DNA of 64,000 nucleotides, taken from assembly GCF_007655135.1 (NCBI RefSeq), contig NC_045133.1, forward strand, positions 21,425,845 through 21,489,844. Direction: 5' to 3'. The DNA comes from Punica granatum. Its lineage: Eukaryota; Streptophyta; Magnoliopsida; Myrtales; Lythraceae. Below the pieces are notes generated by a model. It had not been told where the DNA came from and ran no database searches. It worked only from the letters and a program-made list of their open reading frames with translations. Positions 26,054-37,450 of this stretch are shown here, piece by piece (within the stretch, counting starts at the first letter, position 1; each line of letters begins with the position of its first letter). Position numbers and translations under genes: made by a program.

Positions 26054-26637
26054 TGTAAAATTCCCACTTGGACCTACACAAACTTGAGCTCATCTGTAAC
26101 TCAAAAGCTTAATCTAATAGATTGCTGGACTCAAGTCTCATATAAACTTGTGGTTTTTTTCTCAATTTTTTCATGTGGGATAACGTATCTCAACACCCGT
26201 CTTCACGTGGTAACGTGTGGTCCATCATGTGCCACGTGCCCTTAAACCCGCCCTTAATAACTGACCACGAGCCGGATATCATCTTCCGTACTCGTGCAAG
26301 GGAGGACAAATATCAAACTAACCTCGAGCTCCACACTCGAGCCTAACTAGAGTTGCACATTTAGCTACCTCGAAACTGGACCAGGCCACTCTTGGGTCTG
26401 ATTAATATGAAGCGCAATCTTGGCTGCCTCGAAACTGAATATGGCGTGGTATGAGTCCACATGAGCGCGCGGAAACGTAACCCGCTCTGATATCATGTAA
26501 AATTCTCATTTGGGCCTACATAGACTTGAGTTTATTTGTAACATAAAAGTTTAAGCTGATAGGTTGCTGGACCCAAACCTCATATAAACTTGTGGTTTCT
26601 TTCTCAATTTTTTCATGTAGGATAACATATCTCAACA
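26054..26637 (-). mobile_element. complete TRIM (miniature LTR retrotransposon)
   Basis: A 584-base element with two 142-base LTRs at 26054-26195 and 26496-26637, about 86% identical by my count. On the minus strand the LTR starts TGTTGAGATA and ends TTTTACA (TG...CA). Directly after the upstream LTR comes TGATATCAGAGCGGG (26495-26481), nearly the standard tRNA-Met primer-binding site TGGTATCAGAGC. The purine-rich GAAGACGGG lies just before the downstream LTR. The 300-base interior has no coding frame, so mobility would need proteins from elsewhere. The flanks share only ATC, so target duplications have decayed. Confidence 0.88.
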
Positions 26638-27584
26638 ATCAAGAAGACTAAGGCATAGGCCAAATTAAATATACTCTTGTCAATGTCAGGAGATTTTTAT
26701 GAACATATTAAAATTGGACGACTATAGAGTTTGCTTTACGGATCCAAAGATCATTATTAATTTAAAGAGGCACGCACCACTAGTTATTACCATAATGACA
26801 ACTTTGATAATGACACCTTAGGTTTCAATCAGCACCCTTTACAACTCTAGTACTTTCACCGGTAGGACCCTGAGTGCAAGATTTGGGAGGTTTCGAGTAA
26901 AATTTTATACGGGTCATAACCAAAGTCGAATTATTCATACTTGCTACCAGGGGAAAAAAAAAGAAAAAAGAAAAGGAAACAGAATGACATTAGATCACTA
27001 TGCCAAAGTGATCACCTTTTGTATAGAAGCCTTAAAACTCCATAGAGGTTAGTTGAATTTCAAACCATTGGCTCGAGTAAAAGTCGAGAGGATCCAGGCA
27101 AAATTCATAGGCCTATAGGTTGCTAATGGGCCTCACTCTCCACTTTTACTCCATTAGCCCAAAATCGCAGTATTGCCCAACCTCCATGCACGTTAAATTA
27201 AGCAGGCTTTCGTACGCGGGAATCTATATAGATTTTCAAGAAAATTGATTTAAATTCTCTTGATCCATGAGATTCTCATGTTTGGTTGGCTCATAACAAT
27301 TCACATTTCCACGAACATATTCCCAATCGAATGGTAATGTAGATTATCATCAGGGGGTGAGAATGTGAATTTTCACCTGGGAGGTATAATAAAATAAGAT
27401 TCTCAGTAATGCTAATTGAGATATCAAATGCGGCAATGTGGATAACCAATAATTTAATTGGCAGAAATCTATCTCGGACTGATGTGAATTAGTAGTAATC
27501 ACATTATCAACACTGCCCCAAATGCCATCTAAAAAAAAACATCATATTTAGCCCTCAACCTTCTAAACCATTTTCCATCTTCAT
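26638..27584. other. no gene seen
   Basis: Mixed-composition intergenic DNA with an A/G-rich run near 26950. No coding frame of note, and no repeat I can tie to another copy in the window. Confidence 0.4.
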
Positions 27585-28285
27585 TTTGAACATTTATTTG
27601 ATTTGAAACTTGTCCTCAATCTTCTCTAATGGTGCCATTTTTAGTCCTCCAGTCAATTTTCCTTCATTTTCTTATATTTTCCGTCCAAAAACCATTTTTT
27701 AAAATTTAAAGACTATTCAAAAAAAAGTTTTGAAAGCAAAACTTTGAGAGATCAGACTGGAATGGGAGAGGGCGACTCGACAACCACCATTGCCTAGAGA
27801 GATCGTCAACAACCTCAATGGAGGGGCAGTGGTCACCAGCAAGGCCCATGGTGGCCATCGGTACGGCCCCATGGGGGCCTTGTTGGTGACCACCACCCCC
27901 AACTAGAGTTGGCGATGACCTTAGTGGTTATCTTATCTGGGTGAGAATGGTTGAAGCAAGGCTTCCATTGCCTCGAATTTATTGAAAAAAAGTCGACAGA
28001 GTGAGAGGAAGAGGAGGAGATGGCAGTGGGCCTCTCCAGCGGCCACCATCTCAAACCCGTGAGATCGTGGGGGACCTTGAATTCGGGTGTGCCAGCTGGC
28101 ATGGCCATGTCACCCTCATTCCTCCCTTCTCTCTTCGATTTCATAGATTTTTTTTTAATTTGTTTTTTTATCTTGAAAAATCTTCTTTGTTAATTTTTTT
28201 TTTACGAAAAGTATAATAAATTGGCCGGATGAATATAACCAACATTTCTGGGAAAGATTGAGGACAAATTTCAACCCAAAAAAAA
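27585..28285. mobile_element. probable foldback element with GC-rich interior
   Basis: The ends show inverted similarity: AAACTTGTCCTCAATCTTCT near 27605 against the reverse of 28250-28275 (AAATTTGTCCTCAATCTTTC). The interior is unusually GC-rich and holds a strong hairpin at about 27829-27895: GGTCACCAGCAAGGCCCATG pairs with GGCCTTGTTGGTGACC after a short loop. Similar GC-rich cores occur near 38395-38520 and in the element at 35014. No gene product is recognisable. The outer limits are uncertain. Confidence 0.45.
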
Positions 28286-28494
28286 AAAAGATTTATGAAG
28301 AGAGCGAGAAAAATCTAAAAGTTAAGTATTAAAACTAATATTTTTCCTATATTAAACAATTCTACGTGAAGTTGGCCAAAATATATGTAAAACAACAATT
28401 ATAATTGAAGAAATACTTATGGTGTTGACCGACCCTTATACATGGTGCGTTCCCGGAGCTGAAAGGAGAGGCTGAGTGGGCCATGTTTTCCCTT

Positions 28495-29265
28495 TACTAC
28501 TCTAAAATTAGACAATTTACTCGAGGAAACAATTTAATTTCGTGTTAACTAACAAGTCCAAGTTGAAAGAAGTTCGTATACTTTTTTCAAGAGATTCGAT
28601 CTTTTTTTCCCATTATTATTCCCAAATTAGACAATTCTACTCAAGAAAACCATTTTTGCGTTATTTAAGAAGTCTGAGTTGAAGGACTTTCATATATATC
28701 GCTTTAGGGAGGTGGAGAGAGAAATTGATTGAGGGCATATTTTCACTATAAGAAATTTGTTTTATTTGAAAGGAAATTAGGGATGGAACGTCTTGGTGTA
28801 GACTAATCAATTTTCCATTATAATTCTGAAATTAAACACTCTACTTGAAAAAACAATTCTCGTCTGGACTAACAAGTCTGAATTTTTCTTTTTTCAAAAA
28901 TATAGAATTTTTTCTTTTTGATGAAAATAGAGAAGTTGTTTCTTCATCATGAATAGACCAATCGAGTATTTTATTGACGATTTGACAGATCAGAAGAAAA
29001 CTCCCTCCAACTTAATTTTCGAATTTACTGAAAGGGACTCTGAAATTAAACACTCTACCAGAGAAAGTAATTATCCTGTCGACTAATAAGTCTGAGTTGA
29101 AGGATGCTAAATAACATACATATGTTCTGTTTTTTTTTTTTTTGTGATGAATACATAAAGAAGTTGTTTCTTCATCATGAATAGACCCATAGAGTATTTT
29201 TGTAAACGATTTGATGGATGAGAAGGAAACTTCTTCCAATTTAATTTCAGTAGAAGGGACTCCAA
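28495..29265. repeat. decayed tandem array, four units
   Basis: A block of the type CT.AAATTA.ACA.T.TACTC, then an interval, then ACTAA.AAGTC(T/C)GAGTTGAA starts near 28500, 28618, 28822 and 29040. The last two units are about 225 bases and share GAAGTTGTTTCTTCATCATG followed by AATAGACC exactly, 229 bases apart. There is no coding potential and no terminal structure I can see. Confidence 0.65.
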
Positions 29266-29554
29266 CTATTTAAGCAACCATATAACTAACTAATAGAGGG
29301 AAATTCTAATATGACATTGAGTTATGGTATCACGATCACCTGCACGAAGGGAGAGTCAAGAGGAAATTATGATTTCACTCTCCGATGTTTAAGTCAATTA
29401 TGGAAGAAAGGAAGAGTGTAATTCACGAAATAACGACATATCTGAATTATCGCATATCGATTTACCTTAACCTATTAGATAAAACATAAGCAAGCAGGAA
29501 CCCAACAGTGGATCTTTGCTACAAGGTCGAGCAAAGACCGGCATTGTTCACAGC

Positions 29555-29791
29555 ACATGAACCTCACGTACCCTCACACTCTGTTGGGAGCCACTTATGG
29601 TATGTCATGATCCCTTTTTTTTTTTTATCCAACTATATTCGTTATATAATTACAGACCTAGTTAATAGGTCGCACATAATATCTCCTTGAATACCACCTA
29701 AGATTTCAATAGATTTAAGATATTATGGTAAATATCTGAATTAGGTCGGGTCCTACATGGGTGAATCTAATTTGGGTAGCCCGAATTTCCA
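29555..29791 (-). mobile_element. possible LTR with adjacent polypurine tract
   Basis: On the minus strand a copia-like LTR start, TGTTGGAAATTCGGGC, begins at 29791. It is directly preceded by the purine-rich AAAGTGTGGGAGA, as a polypurine tract precedes a 3' LTR. The left limit is a guess. The sequence to the right, 29792 to about 30850, would be retroelement interior; it has a 42-base near-duplicate around CATCAAGCTAAGTACCTCTA (29980-30070) but no coding frame. No second LTR was found. Confidence 0.4.
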
Positions 29792-30850
29792 ACATCTCCC
29801 ACACTTTGGGAGACCGACTTAAACCTGTTTGTGCTCATAATCACTACTAGAGGCACGTTCATACGGTTTATGGGCTGTGTGACGGCCGAGCCATATAGAG
29901 GCGAGGAGCTCTACACTGGAAACTCGTCAGCATAGAGACATCAACCCTAACGTACTAGTGTCTCGTGTACCCCAGACTTATTCAAATTCCATCAAGCTAA
30001 GTACCTCTAATCCCTTGGAGAGCATTCAAATTCCATCAAGCTAAATATCTCTAATCTCTCAGAGAGCCGTACTTAGCTTCATTCTCTTACTTTCGTATTC
30101 ACAATTATGTCAAGCTATCTAAAAGCAACATAATTGGTTGAACTCGAGCACAAAGCACATGACGAAATCAAAAAAGTCTTTCCTAGCCCTCATATCACTT
30201 AATTCGGAATCGGTTTGAATTCAAATAGTTCAAACTCATGCATCATGGTGGTGCAGAATACTGACGTTACAAGTAACATTCAGTAACATCTGTAGTCTTC
30301 ACTCTTCACCCAGAGTCTGAACCTCTCACCGTAGAACATTCCTAGTATGTCCTGAAGCGGAATGTTTCTCCTATGATCTTCACCCTTCAAGGAAACTACG
30401 GATGAAATGTTAATTGATCATAACTTAAATATCTGCGGAATTTGCTACGAGTTTGACACTCCTCTTTGCATGAGAATCCAATTTGACTTTCACGCTGTGG
30501 GGGGCATATGTTAATTGCATAATTTTAATTTTCCTGAAATTTCGTTAATGACATGAGGAAGCACCGGAGAGCATCGCGATGCCAAGGGCATGATTGTAAT
30601 TTGGCATTAAACGAGCACAATTATCCTTTAGAGGAGTGACACCGTTTTAAGAAAAAGCAATATCTCGGGGTTCAAACTCTACAAGGAAGCAATACAACGA
30701 CATTTTGCCCGAGGTCAGACCTTTAGAGCTCGAACTACATAAATATGATTTTGTGGTAAATATGGAGTATGCCATTGTAATCTTCACAAATAATCGTTAC
30801 CTTTGCTTCTAGGACCATGGTCCTTGAATTTCCCCATGTGATTATGGTTT

Positions 30851-31635
30851 GGAGGCGGGTTTACAATATCAGAATTTTTAACAAATTCATGATCAATTAT
30901 TTTCCATCACTAACAACAACAATAATAATAGCAATGATAATAAGGTGACAATTATCCATGTTCTTTTGAAATTTCATTAATATATATAGAGGGTATCTAA
31001 GTAATCCATATCTTAATATATTTACGATAGGATTTGAATCAAGGAGTACGAGATCCTTACAGTGTGGACATGAAGACAAATTTTCCGAATTAGGAAGACA
31101 AAATTAGTAATTTTATGAAAAATTGATGGACAATATTTAAATTTTCTCATTAAAACGTTGAAATTTTATGTCACGTGATTATTTCTCTGCCACTCCATTT
31201 CCACTTGTTTGCAAGAACTCATTAACAACTCTCTGTCATCCTTATATGAGCTGGAGCCCAGATGAGCTCTCCAGGTACGTATCGGTCCAGAATGTTGGGA
31301 ACATGTTTCGAGCCTCCAAGCACGACCAAGTTCACCGATGAGGCATACAAAAAGAAAAAATGAAAAATAGAAATATCTCGTCAGTCTTATCTTATCTTTT
31401 TTTTTTCAATAAAAAAACCTTAGATTATGCCAGCAGTTCTGCAGAGTATCTGGGAAGAAAAGAAAGATTCCGGGGGCAGAATATCCGATCGAGGAGGACA
31501 AAGGAGGGACAGACATCATCATGAAGATTCCCAAATTTTACAAGAAATCACATGATTAATTACACTATACACACTACGATCAAAGAAATTATTATGTTTG
31601 TTTTATGTACTTAATTAATTAAGCTTAATTAGAGC
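30851..31635. other. no gene seen
   Basis: AT-rich intergenic DNA with short triplet runs near 30905-30935. Nothing is recognisable as gene, RNA or transposon terminus. Confidence 0.4.
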
Positions 31636-31760
31636 ACTTTTTTTTTTAAGAGACGGGACAAAAGCCCATTGCAAAAGCAAAAATTACAAACTAAGAAGGA
31701 GTAATAAGGAAGCCCCAATTATATCGCCAAGTATCAGCGGACCAAAATCAATTGGTGGTG
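31636..31760 (-). mobile_element. possible LINE 3' end with poly(A)
   Basis: On the minus strand GTAATTTTTGCTTTTGCAAT is followed by GGGCTTTTGTCCCGTCTCTT and then an A run. I recall this kind of 3' tail from plant LINEs. No reverse-transcriptase sequence remains and no target duplication was identified, so confidence is low. From here to 32081 I see only AT-rich sequence with TATA-type repeats. Confidence 0.3.
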
Positions 31761-32081
31761 ATTGAAAACAGTGTATCCTTAAGGACAACTGAATTGTACT
31801 TCGAATCAACCGGCTTTAATTACATATAATGAAGGATGAGAGCCGCAACTAATGGGGGCTCTGTCCGACAACATAGTCCATGTGCGCGTCTTCTACATGG
31901 CTTTCGCGCACGTGTTCAACATTTACTTTATCCCCATATATACATACAATACACATATGTATGTATTCACCATATATGATATCTCTAAAATTATACAATG
32001 GCTATATATATATCTATCAGTGAATATATATGTATATACATATATATGAACATATATGTTCATGTCGACCTTGGAGCTTGT

Positions 32082-32918
32082 TCACATGCACCATGGGGAA
32101 TGCATATTCTCCCATCCGGCGATATTATTATTATTGTTATTGGTGTTGTTGTTGATGCAATTATTCGCGTCCACGAAATTGCCGCCTTCAAAAGGGGAGA
32201 TCACATCGGCCATGACCGGGGGGAAATCGACGGACATTGCCGCCTCGGCCCATATGGACTCATCTAGCACCGGCAGGTTCATGCTCATGTCCCCCAATAT
32301 TCCATCGAACTCCTCCTTGATCCCATTGGCGAGCCTCGGACTATTATTCTGCAACATCACTGAGCTCGTGGCTGGACCTGAACTTGAAGTCGAACTGATT
32401 TGGCAGTTGTGATCTCCTATGATGGATGAGGGCACCGGGTTGTATTCTGTCGCAATGTTAGAACCCGCCATGTGGACTATCAGGCCGATTTGGGACCCGC
32501 CAATGGGTCGATATTGAAGGAGAGACTGCGATTCACAGCTGTTAGCACTGATACCGACGCCGATGGTACCGTCGTTATCATAGTTGTTGTTGGCATAGAG
32601 CTCGGGGAGGTTGAGCTTGGCATCGGACCCATAGAGCTTGCGGGCGGCGGCATCATAGGCGACAGCAGCCTCGTGCGAGGTATCAAAGGTGCCGAGCCAG
32701 AGGCGGGCGCCGCGGTTGGGCTCGCGTATCTCGGCCACCCACTTGCCCCAAGTCCTCTGGCGGACGCCCTTGTAGGTGCACAAAGCGTTCTCCGGGCCGC
32801 CCTTCCCCCTCATGCACCCCTTCCTCGAGCTCGCCTGACCCAGTGATCTCTTCATCGGCTGCTGCTGCCTGCTCTTAACGTTCTGGTCCATTGCACCGAC
32901 CGCCGGCTTTATCATCAT
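32082..32918 (-). CDS. DREB2-type AP2/ERF transcription factor
   Basis: DNA-binding activator of the ERF superfamily, DREB group A-2, which binds DRE/CRT elements in drought and heat responses. Single exon, 278 residues from the ATG at 32918. The frame is open for 36 codons further upstream to a stop near 33024, but contains no earlier ATG. The AP2 domain spans roughly residues 49-106 with [20 protein letters not shown] and [18 protein letters not shown]; the Val and Glu typical of DREBs are present (V61 and E66 by my numbering). The group A-2 motif [11 protein letters not shown] sits just before it. A basic patch precedes the domain, the C-terminal half is acidic, and an Asn-rich stretch (NNNTNNNNNN) lies near the end SPWCM. 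The adjacent WAT1 suggests DREB2D orthology, which is inference. Confidence 0.93.
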   Translation of the reverse strand: MMIKPAVGAMDQNVKSRQQQPMKRSLGQASSRKGCMRGKGGPENALCTYKGVRQRTWGKWVAEIREPNRGARLWLGTFDTSHEAAVAYDAAARKLYGSDAKLNLPELYANNNYDNDGTIGVGISANSCESQSLLQYRPIGGSQIGLIVHMAGSNIATEYNPVPSSIIGDHNCQISSTSSSGPATSSVMLQNNSPRLANGIKEEFDGILGDMSMNLPVLDESIWAEAAMSVDFPPVMADVISPFEGGNFVDANNCINNNTNNNNNNIAGWENMHSPWCM

Positions 32919-33024
32919 CACAACTTCACGCTTTGGGTTCCTTTTCCTCCCCACACCAATGTGATATGGTGAAATATTTGATGATCTATGGATCTCGTGA
33001 GCTTGGACGGATTGGGTGGCTATC

Positions 33025-33052
33025 TATTTATGCGTTGGAAGAGCAAGAAGCA

Positions 33053-33091
<39 letters not shown>
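33025..33091 (-). promoter_or_regulatory. DREB2 core promoter: TATA-like box plus GA/CT microsatellite
   Basis: On the minus strand ATAAATA (33031-33025) lies 107 bases before the start codon. An AG repeat of 37 bases (33055-33091) sits just upstream of it, read as CT on the gene strand. CT/GA microsatellites near the core promoter are common in plants. The transcription start was not determined. Confidence 0.5.
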
Positions 33092-33093
<2 letters not shown>

Positions 33094-33349
33094 TTGTGAT
33101 AAGGGCTGATGTTTGGAGGGAGGCAAAGCAGCTGGGGATGGTGCAATGAATAGGTACAAATGTAACGTGTCTTTTGATGGGAACGAGGTTGGCATACTTG
33201 GCATGAGGAACACTTTGGTCGTGTCATGAGGGGTTTTCCTCCTCTATACACTTGGCCACCCCGGCTGAGCTTTGTACGGGAGATTAGGGCTTCTAATCTT
33301 GTTCAATTATCCTCATTCCCAAAACACGCAACACCACCCACACCGCCCT

Positions 33350-33371
33350 CCCCCCCCCCCCCCCCCCCCCC
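33350..33371. repeat. poly-C tract (22 C) followed by (AC)n
   Basis: A C22 run followed by CACACACACACAACAACC. The flanks from 33092 to 34238 contain no gene I can support; they probably hold distal DREB2 promoter sequence. Confidence 0.95.
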
Positions 33372-34238
33372 ACACACACACACAACAACCAACAGGACTC
33401 AAATCTAACAACCGTAAAAAAACCGCGCAGAGCTATTATATAATAGCTCGTAGTATTTCTTTTTGTAAAATGATCGGCAACATAGATATGTGTCGGATTC
33501 ACATATGTTCTTACTCCATAGATGTGAACGCTTCGTTGTATCGTGCCATGTGAACGAGATGCGCAAACGATGGATGATCGTGTAAGCTAGCTAGCACGAG
33601 ATGGATAATCTCGTGGGGTTTTGGGGAGGGAGGGGAAGAAGGCAAAGTGTGAATTGGCTTTGGTAGGGATTGGGATTGGATAATAATGGTCATTTACTAT
33701 TGGGAAGGTGTCAGGGCCAGCAACTGCATGAGATGAGATATGAGAGAGTAAGAGAAGAGTGTAGGAGAAGAGAACGGTTAAAGATAAGCCCGTGCGGGAG
33801 TTTCAAAAATCGAAGCAAAGATGGATCAATTTTTCTTTTTTGAAAGATATAAAAAAAAATAAAAAAATATAGAGGTGAAGAGATATAATTTAATATATAT
33901 ACGTGGATGTACGGCGTCCCACAAAATTGGTAGTCAGGAGGGCTGCCTGGGAGTCAGTGAAGATGCTGACACAATATACCTGTCTATATAAATTCGAGAA
34001 TTTAATTTAACCTCAAATTGAAGTCTCAGCTCATGATGAACGCTATTTTTAGTTTAGTGATTTGAAAATTCAATAGAAAATTTTCGTAGTCAAAGTAAGT
34101 CGAAGCAAAATCGAGATATTAGTTCAATCAGTAAATTAAGATCACTTCATAGTCTTATCGGGAAAAATTGTAGTTCTCCGTGCATGCGAATACTATAACT
34201 GAATCCGTAGAGCTTATGGTAGATAAAGTAAGCAATTA

Positions 34239-34392
34239 TCAAGAGAGGGTATAGCACAGTAGTACCTCTCTCGTCTGATAACCAAGAGATCCCAAGTTCG
34301 ATAGCTAATGAGACTATCCGTGCCCATCTATTAAATATTTAAAATTTTTATTTCAATGTAATAGGTTCATAGACCTTCCTTATAATCGACAC
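34239..34392 (+). mobile_element. SINE family 1, copy with target-site duplication
   Basis: A 154-base body with A-box TAGCACAGTAGTA and B-box-like AGTTCGATAGC, then TAATGAGACTATCCGTGCCC and an A/T-rich tail. It is flanked by a near-perfect 14-base direct repeat, AAAG(T/C)AAGCAATTA, at 34225-34238 and 34393-34406. Internal Pol III promoter boxes together with a long target duplication identify a tRNA-derived SINE. Confidence 0.8.
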
Positions 34393-35013
34393 AAAGCAAG
34401 CAATTACTTAAATTTTGAATTAATCTATTTCAGATTCTTATAATTTTGAATTCTAAATAATTTACCATAGAAGTGAGTTTATTTGGGAAAAATCTAATTT
34501 TTTTTAGATTTGATTAATTCTCATTAATGACACTATTCGTACATCTTTTGTTAGCTTTCCATTTCATTTTATTCTATAGGCCTATGAGCTCCTTTGTAAA
34601 TGAAAAATAAATTATGCTTATCTAAATACTTGTAATTTACTTAGAATAAATATATAATTTATTTGATGTCGAACTATGGCTACATTAATTTGTTTTGCAG
34701 TCACAAAATAATTTTCACTCAAAATATATAAAGTAATTTATTTTTTTTTTATAATAATGGAGTAGATTCATAAGTCTAATACAAGATACAATAGTAATGA
34801 AAGTTAAATAAAGGGTCACTAAATCTCACTACAAAAATTGAACTTAAGAGCTCAATTCCGTGTAGGTAATTTATGTTACTGGACCAAACATTCCTTTTCT
34901 AAAATAATTTACTTTACCCGTATAGTATAATTATTTTCAAGCGATTGCAACGAGACGTTCCCTTCCATATCCAATGCAATATAGTTATTAATAATACTGC
35001 AAAAATTTACTAT

Positions 35014-35578
35014 GAAGAGAATTATACTGCAATTCCTATAAGTTTGATGTTCATACAATTTTAGTCCTATAAGTTTCATGCACAACAAATATGTCATATA
35101 TGTTAGGGTCGCAAGGCAATTTTACATTCTATGACTGACCGTTAACCGGTGCTAACGTGGACACTAACGCCATTAAGTTTATCCACGTGGTAATTTGTGA
35201 TTGACTGAAAAGAAAAAAAAACATATAATTTTTTTTAAAAAAAAGAAGTAAAACCCCAGCCCTAACGGGCTAGGGTGTTGCTGGAGGTTGGGGGGCCCTT
35301 CTGGCCACCCCTCACCCCTTCAAGGGCCGGGGTTTTACTTTTTCAAAAAAAAAATCCAAAATTTGTATATTTTTAAAATTTTTAGTCAATCACGAGTTGT
35401 CACGTGGACAAAGTTAATAGCGTTGGTGTTCATGTCATTGTCGGTTAACGGTCAGTCACGGTATGGACTAAAATTGCCTTATGAACCTAAAATATATGAT
35501 TAATTTGCCGTGCATGAAACTTATATAACTAAAATTTTCTGATCAACAAACTTATAGAACTTGCAGTGTGATTCTCCC
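35014..35578. mobile_element. MULE-type foldback element with 9-bp target duplication
   Basis: A 565-base element with inverted arms of about 200 bases. Left arm GAGAATTATACTGCAATTCC pairs with GAGAATCACACTGCAAGTTC read from the right; deeper, ACTGACCGTTAACCG and CCACGTG also pair. ATTTACTAT flanks both sides exactly (35005-35013, 35579-35587). The centre is GC-rich with a nested hairpin around AACCCCAGCCC and GGGCCGGGGTT. Long inverted repeats with a 9-bp duplication indicate a Mutator-like non-autonomous element. An internal open frame in the right arm is not a gene. Confidence 0.85.
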
Positions 35579-36787
35579 ATTTACTATTGCAGATTTAACT
35601 TTCATGATAAGTATGTGTATGTACAGACGGATATACATTTTCTTTTTCTTTTTGAGGGGGGAAAGGATATAAAGATTGGATATACATAAAAGTGGCGTGT
35701 AGAACACTGAGAATACAAGACGAATTGCAATATAGACAAAAAGAAAAAGAGACTGCAAGAGTCTACTGATTATCAAATTAATATACATACATATATATAT
35801 ATATGTGATATGATTTTGGCAGCTGCTTCGTGATTGCAATACATCTGAAAAATGGCTAGCATGTGATGATTGATTTATTTCCTCGAAAATAATTATTGTG
35901 ACTGTTGGAGGGTCTAATCCATTCGAAGAGGCAAACATGGAAGTGTTCACCACTTCTTCGAAATTGATAAGCATATTAGCAAAGTAAGAATTAGAGAAAT
36001 TTGTAGTAGAGTACATCATCTGATAGACAAATTTTCATCTCCTACCTTGAGTTTGGTTCAATTAATCACAGCGTCAAACTATTGTCACGTAATTATGGTA
36101 TATATATAGTATGCATTATATTAACCAAATAATGTCTTTTCAGTATATGAGTTTCACCATATGAATTGATTCATAATTGGATATATAGATGGAGTGGAAA
36201 AGCTTGAATATGCATGACGATGCCCTGTGTAACAGGAAGAAGAGGAGGTCTGATACAACTCTACGGGCAAAGAAGACTGTAAAAGCTTTAGATAATACTT
36301 CCGCTTTTGGTTCATTTGATTATCGAGACATCTCTCATTTGATTATCGAGAAAGAGATATCACTTATGGTAACTATGGTGATAAAGACTGGAAAAATATA
36401 TATCAAGCAATATAATATATATTAGATAAAGTTTTTAGGTGAAAATTTATGATACACAAAGTTATGTATAGAGTGATTGACCAAATACATGATGAAGGAA
36501 AAAACACCTCATAATTCATGATGATTTAACTGTCCGAGCGATGAAAGATTGGTTTGGTTAAAGAGATGTTGAAATTCATTAAATCTAAGCAAAATGGTTT
36601 AATTACTATACGTACTCAGGAGGAAAAGAAAGGAAATACGATGAGTTTCGAATTTCTATATATTATTATTGGTTTTTAAATGAATGTTTTCTTGGTAGAT
36701 CATAGCTTTCTGAAATGAAATGACCTTACTTATGATACGCTATGTCATAAAAGATCACAAGAGCGCTGAGGAAGGCGTATCTACATA
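35579..36787. other. no gene seen
   Basis: AT-rich DNA with several chance open frames of 60-155 codons that have low-complexity translations and match no family I know. No transposon ends were recognised here. Confidence 0.4.
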
Positions 36788-37357
36788 TCTATATATAATT
36801 TTAAAGTCTAGACCAACACATTTGAAGTCGCCACGTAAGATGAAGTCTACATTCTGTTGAATGACTTTTGGATCGATGACCAATGAAAATGAAACAAACT
36901 ACAGGTTGTTATAATGCCACTTCATCATAGAATTCTAAGAGTTCACCTCTTTAACCTACTATTAATTTATATGAACTTTTTTGAATTCTTTCGTAATTAT
37001 TTTATATCAATTTTACAATATGAAAAAATATTTAGAAAATTTACAAAAGGTTGCTACATCTATCTTCATATTCTTCCTATTCGGTTTTCTACTTTAAAGT
37101 TGAGCAACAGAAGATACATAGAAGAGGAGATTTCAGCAAAATAATAGTCAGGTCAATACGACTTTTTATTATTTTGTGTGACGGATAATACTTAATATTA
37201 ACAATATTATATTAACAGGAGGTCACACTTCAACAGTAAGACGTTGTGATACTTGTATTCACTAACCATTTGGACAAAAAATTCACTTTAACAAATATCG
37301 TAATTCGTTATAATACTATTGCCGATATCTTGTGCATTGCACGGACCAATCATCTAG
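36788..37357 (+). mobile_element. non-autonomous Helitron with both ends
   Basis: The 5' end TCTATATATAATTTTAAAGT follows an A. The 3' end is hairpin GTGCATTGCAC (37332-37342), an 11-base spacer and CTAG (37354-37357), followed by T. Insertion between A and T with 5' TC, 3' CTRR and a short hairpin about 11 bases from the end is the Helitron signature. It is 570 bases long with no target duplication, as expected. The interior has no helicase or Rep coding sequence. Confidence 0.82.
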
Positions 37358-37450
37358 TTAATATAGTGACACAAGATGCCAATTTAAAATCAAGAGATCA
37401 CGAGTTCAATTTTCACTAGCGGGACTTATTTGTCCCTTTCTTCGTTTTAT
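37358..37450 (+). mobile_element. SINE family 1 fragment abutting the Helitron
   Basis: Starts at the base after the Helitron 3' end. It contains AATATAGTGACACAAGATGC, AGAGATCACGAGTTCAATTT (B-box-like) and TAGCGGGACTTATTTGTCCC, in the same order as other family 1 copies. The Helitron may have inserted near the SINE 5' end. From 37451 to 38655 no gene is seen; a GC-rich foldback-like patch lies at about 38395-38520. Confidence 0.5.

Noticed and set aside
30640..30700. Possible tRNA T-arm (GGTTCAAACTC) near 30669
   Set aside because: No matching acceptor or anticodon stems around it.
32919..32954. Upstream extension of the DREB2 protein from 32954
   Set aside because: The codon there is GTG and no in-frame ATG lies upstream before a stop, so the first ATG at 32918 is preferred.
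35552..36019. 155-codon minus-strand frame
   Set aside because: It begins in ordinary intergenic DNA and runs into the MULE arm, crossing the element boundary at 35578. A real gene would not be expected to end inside a transposon arm in this way.
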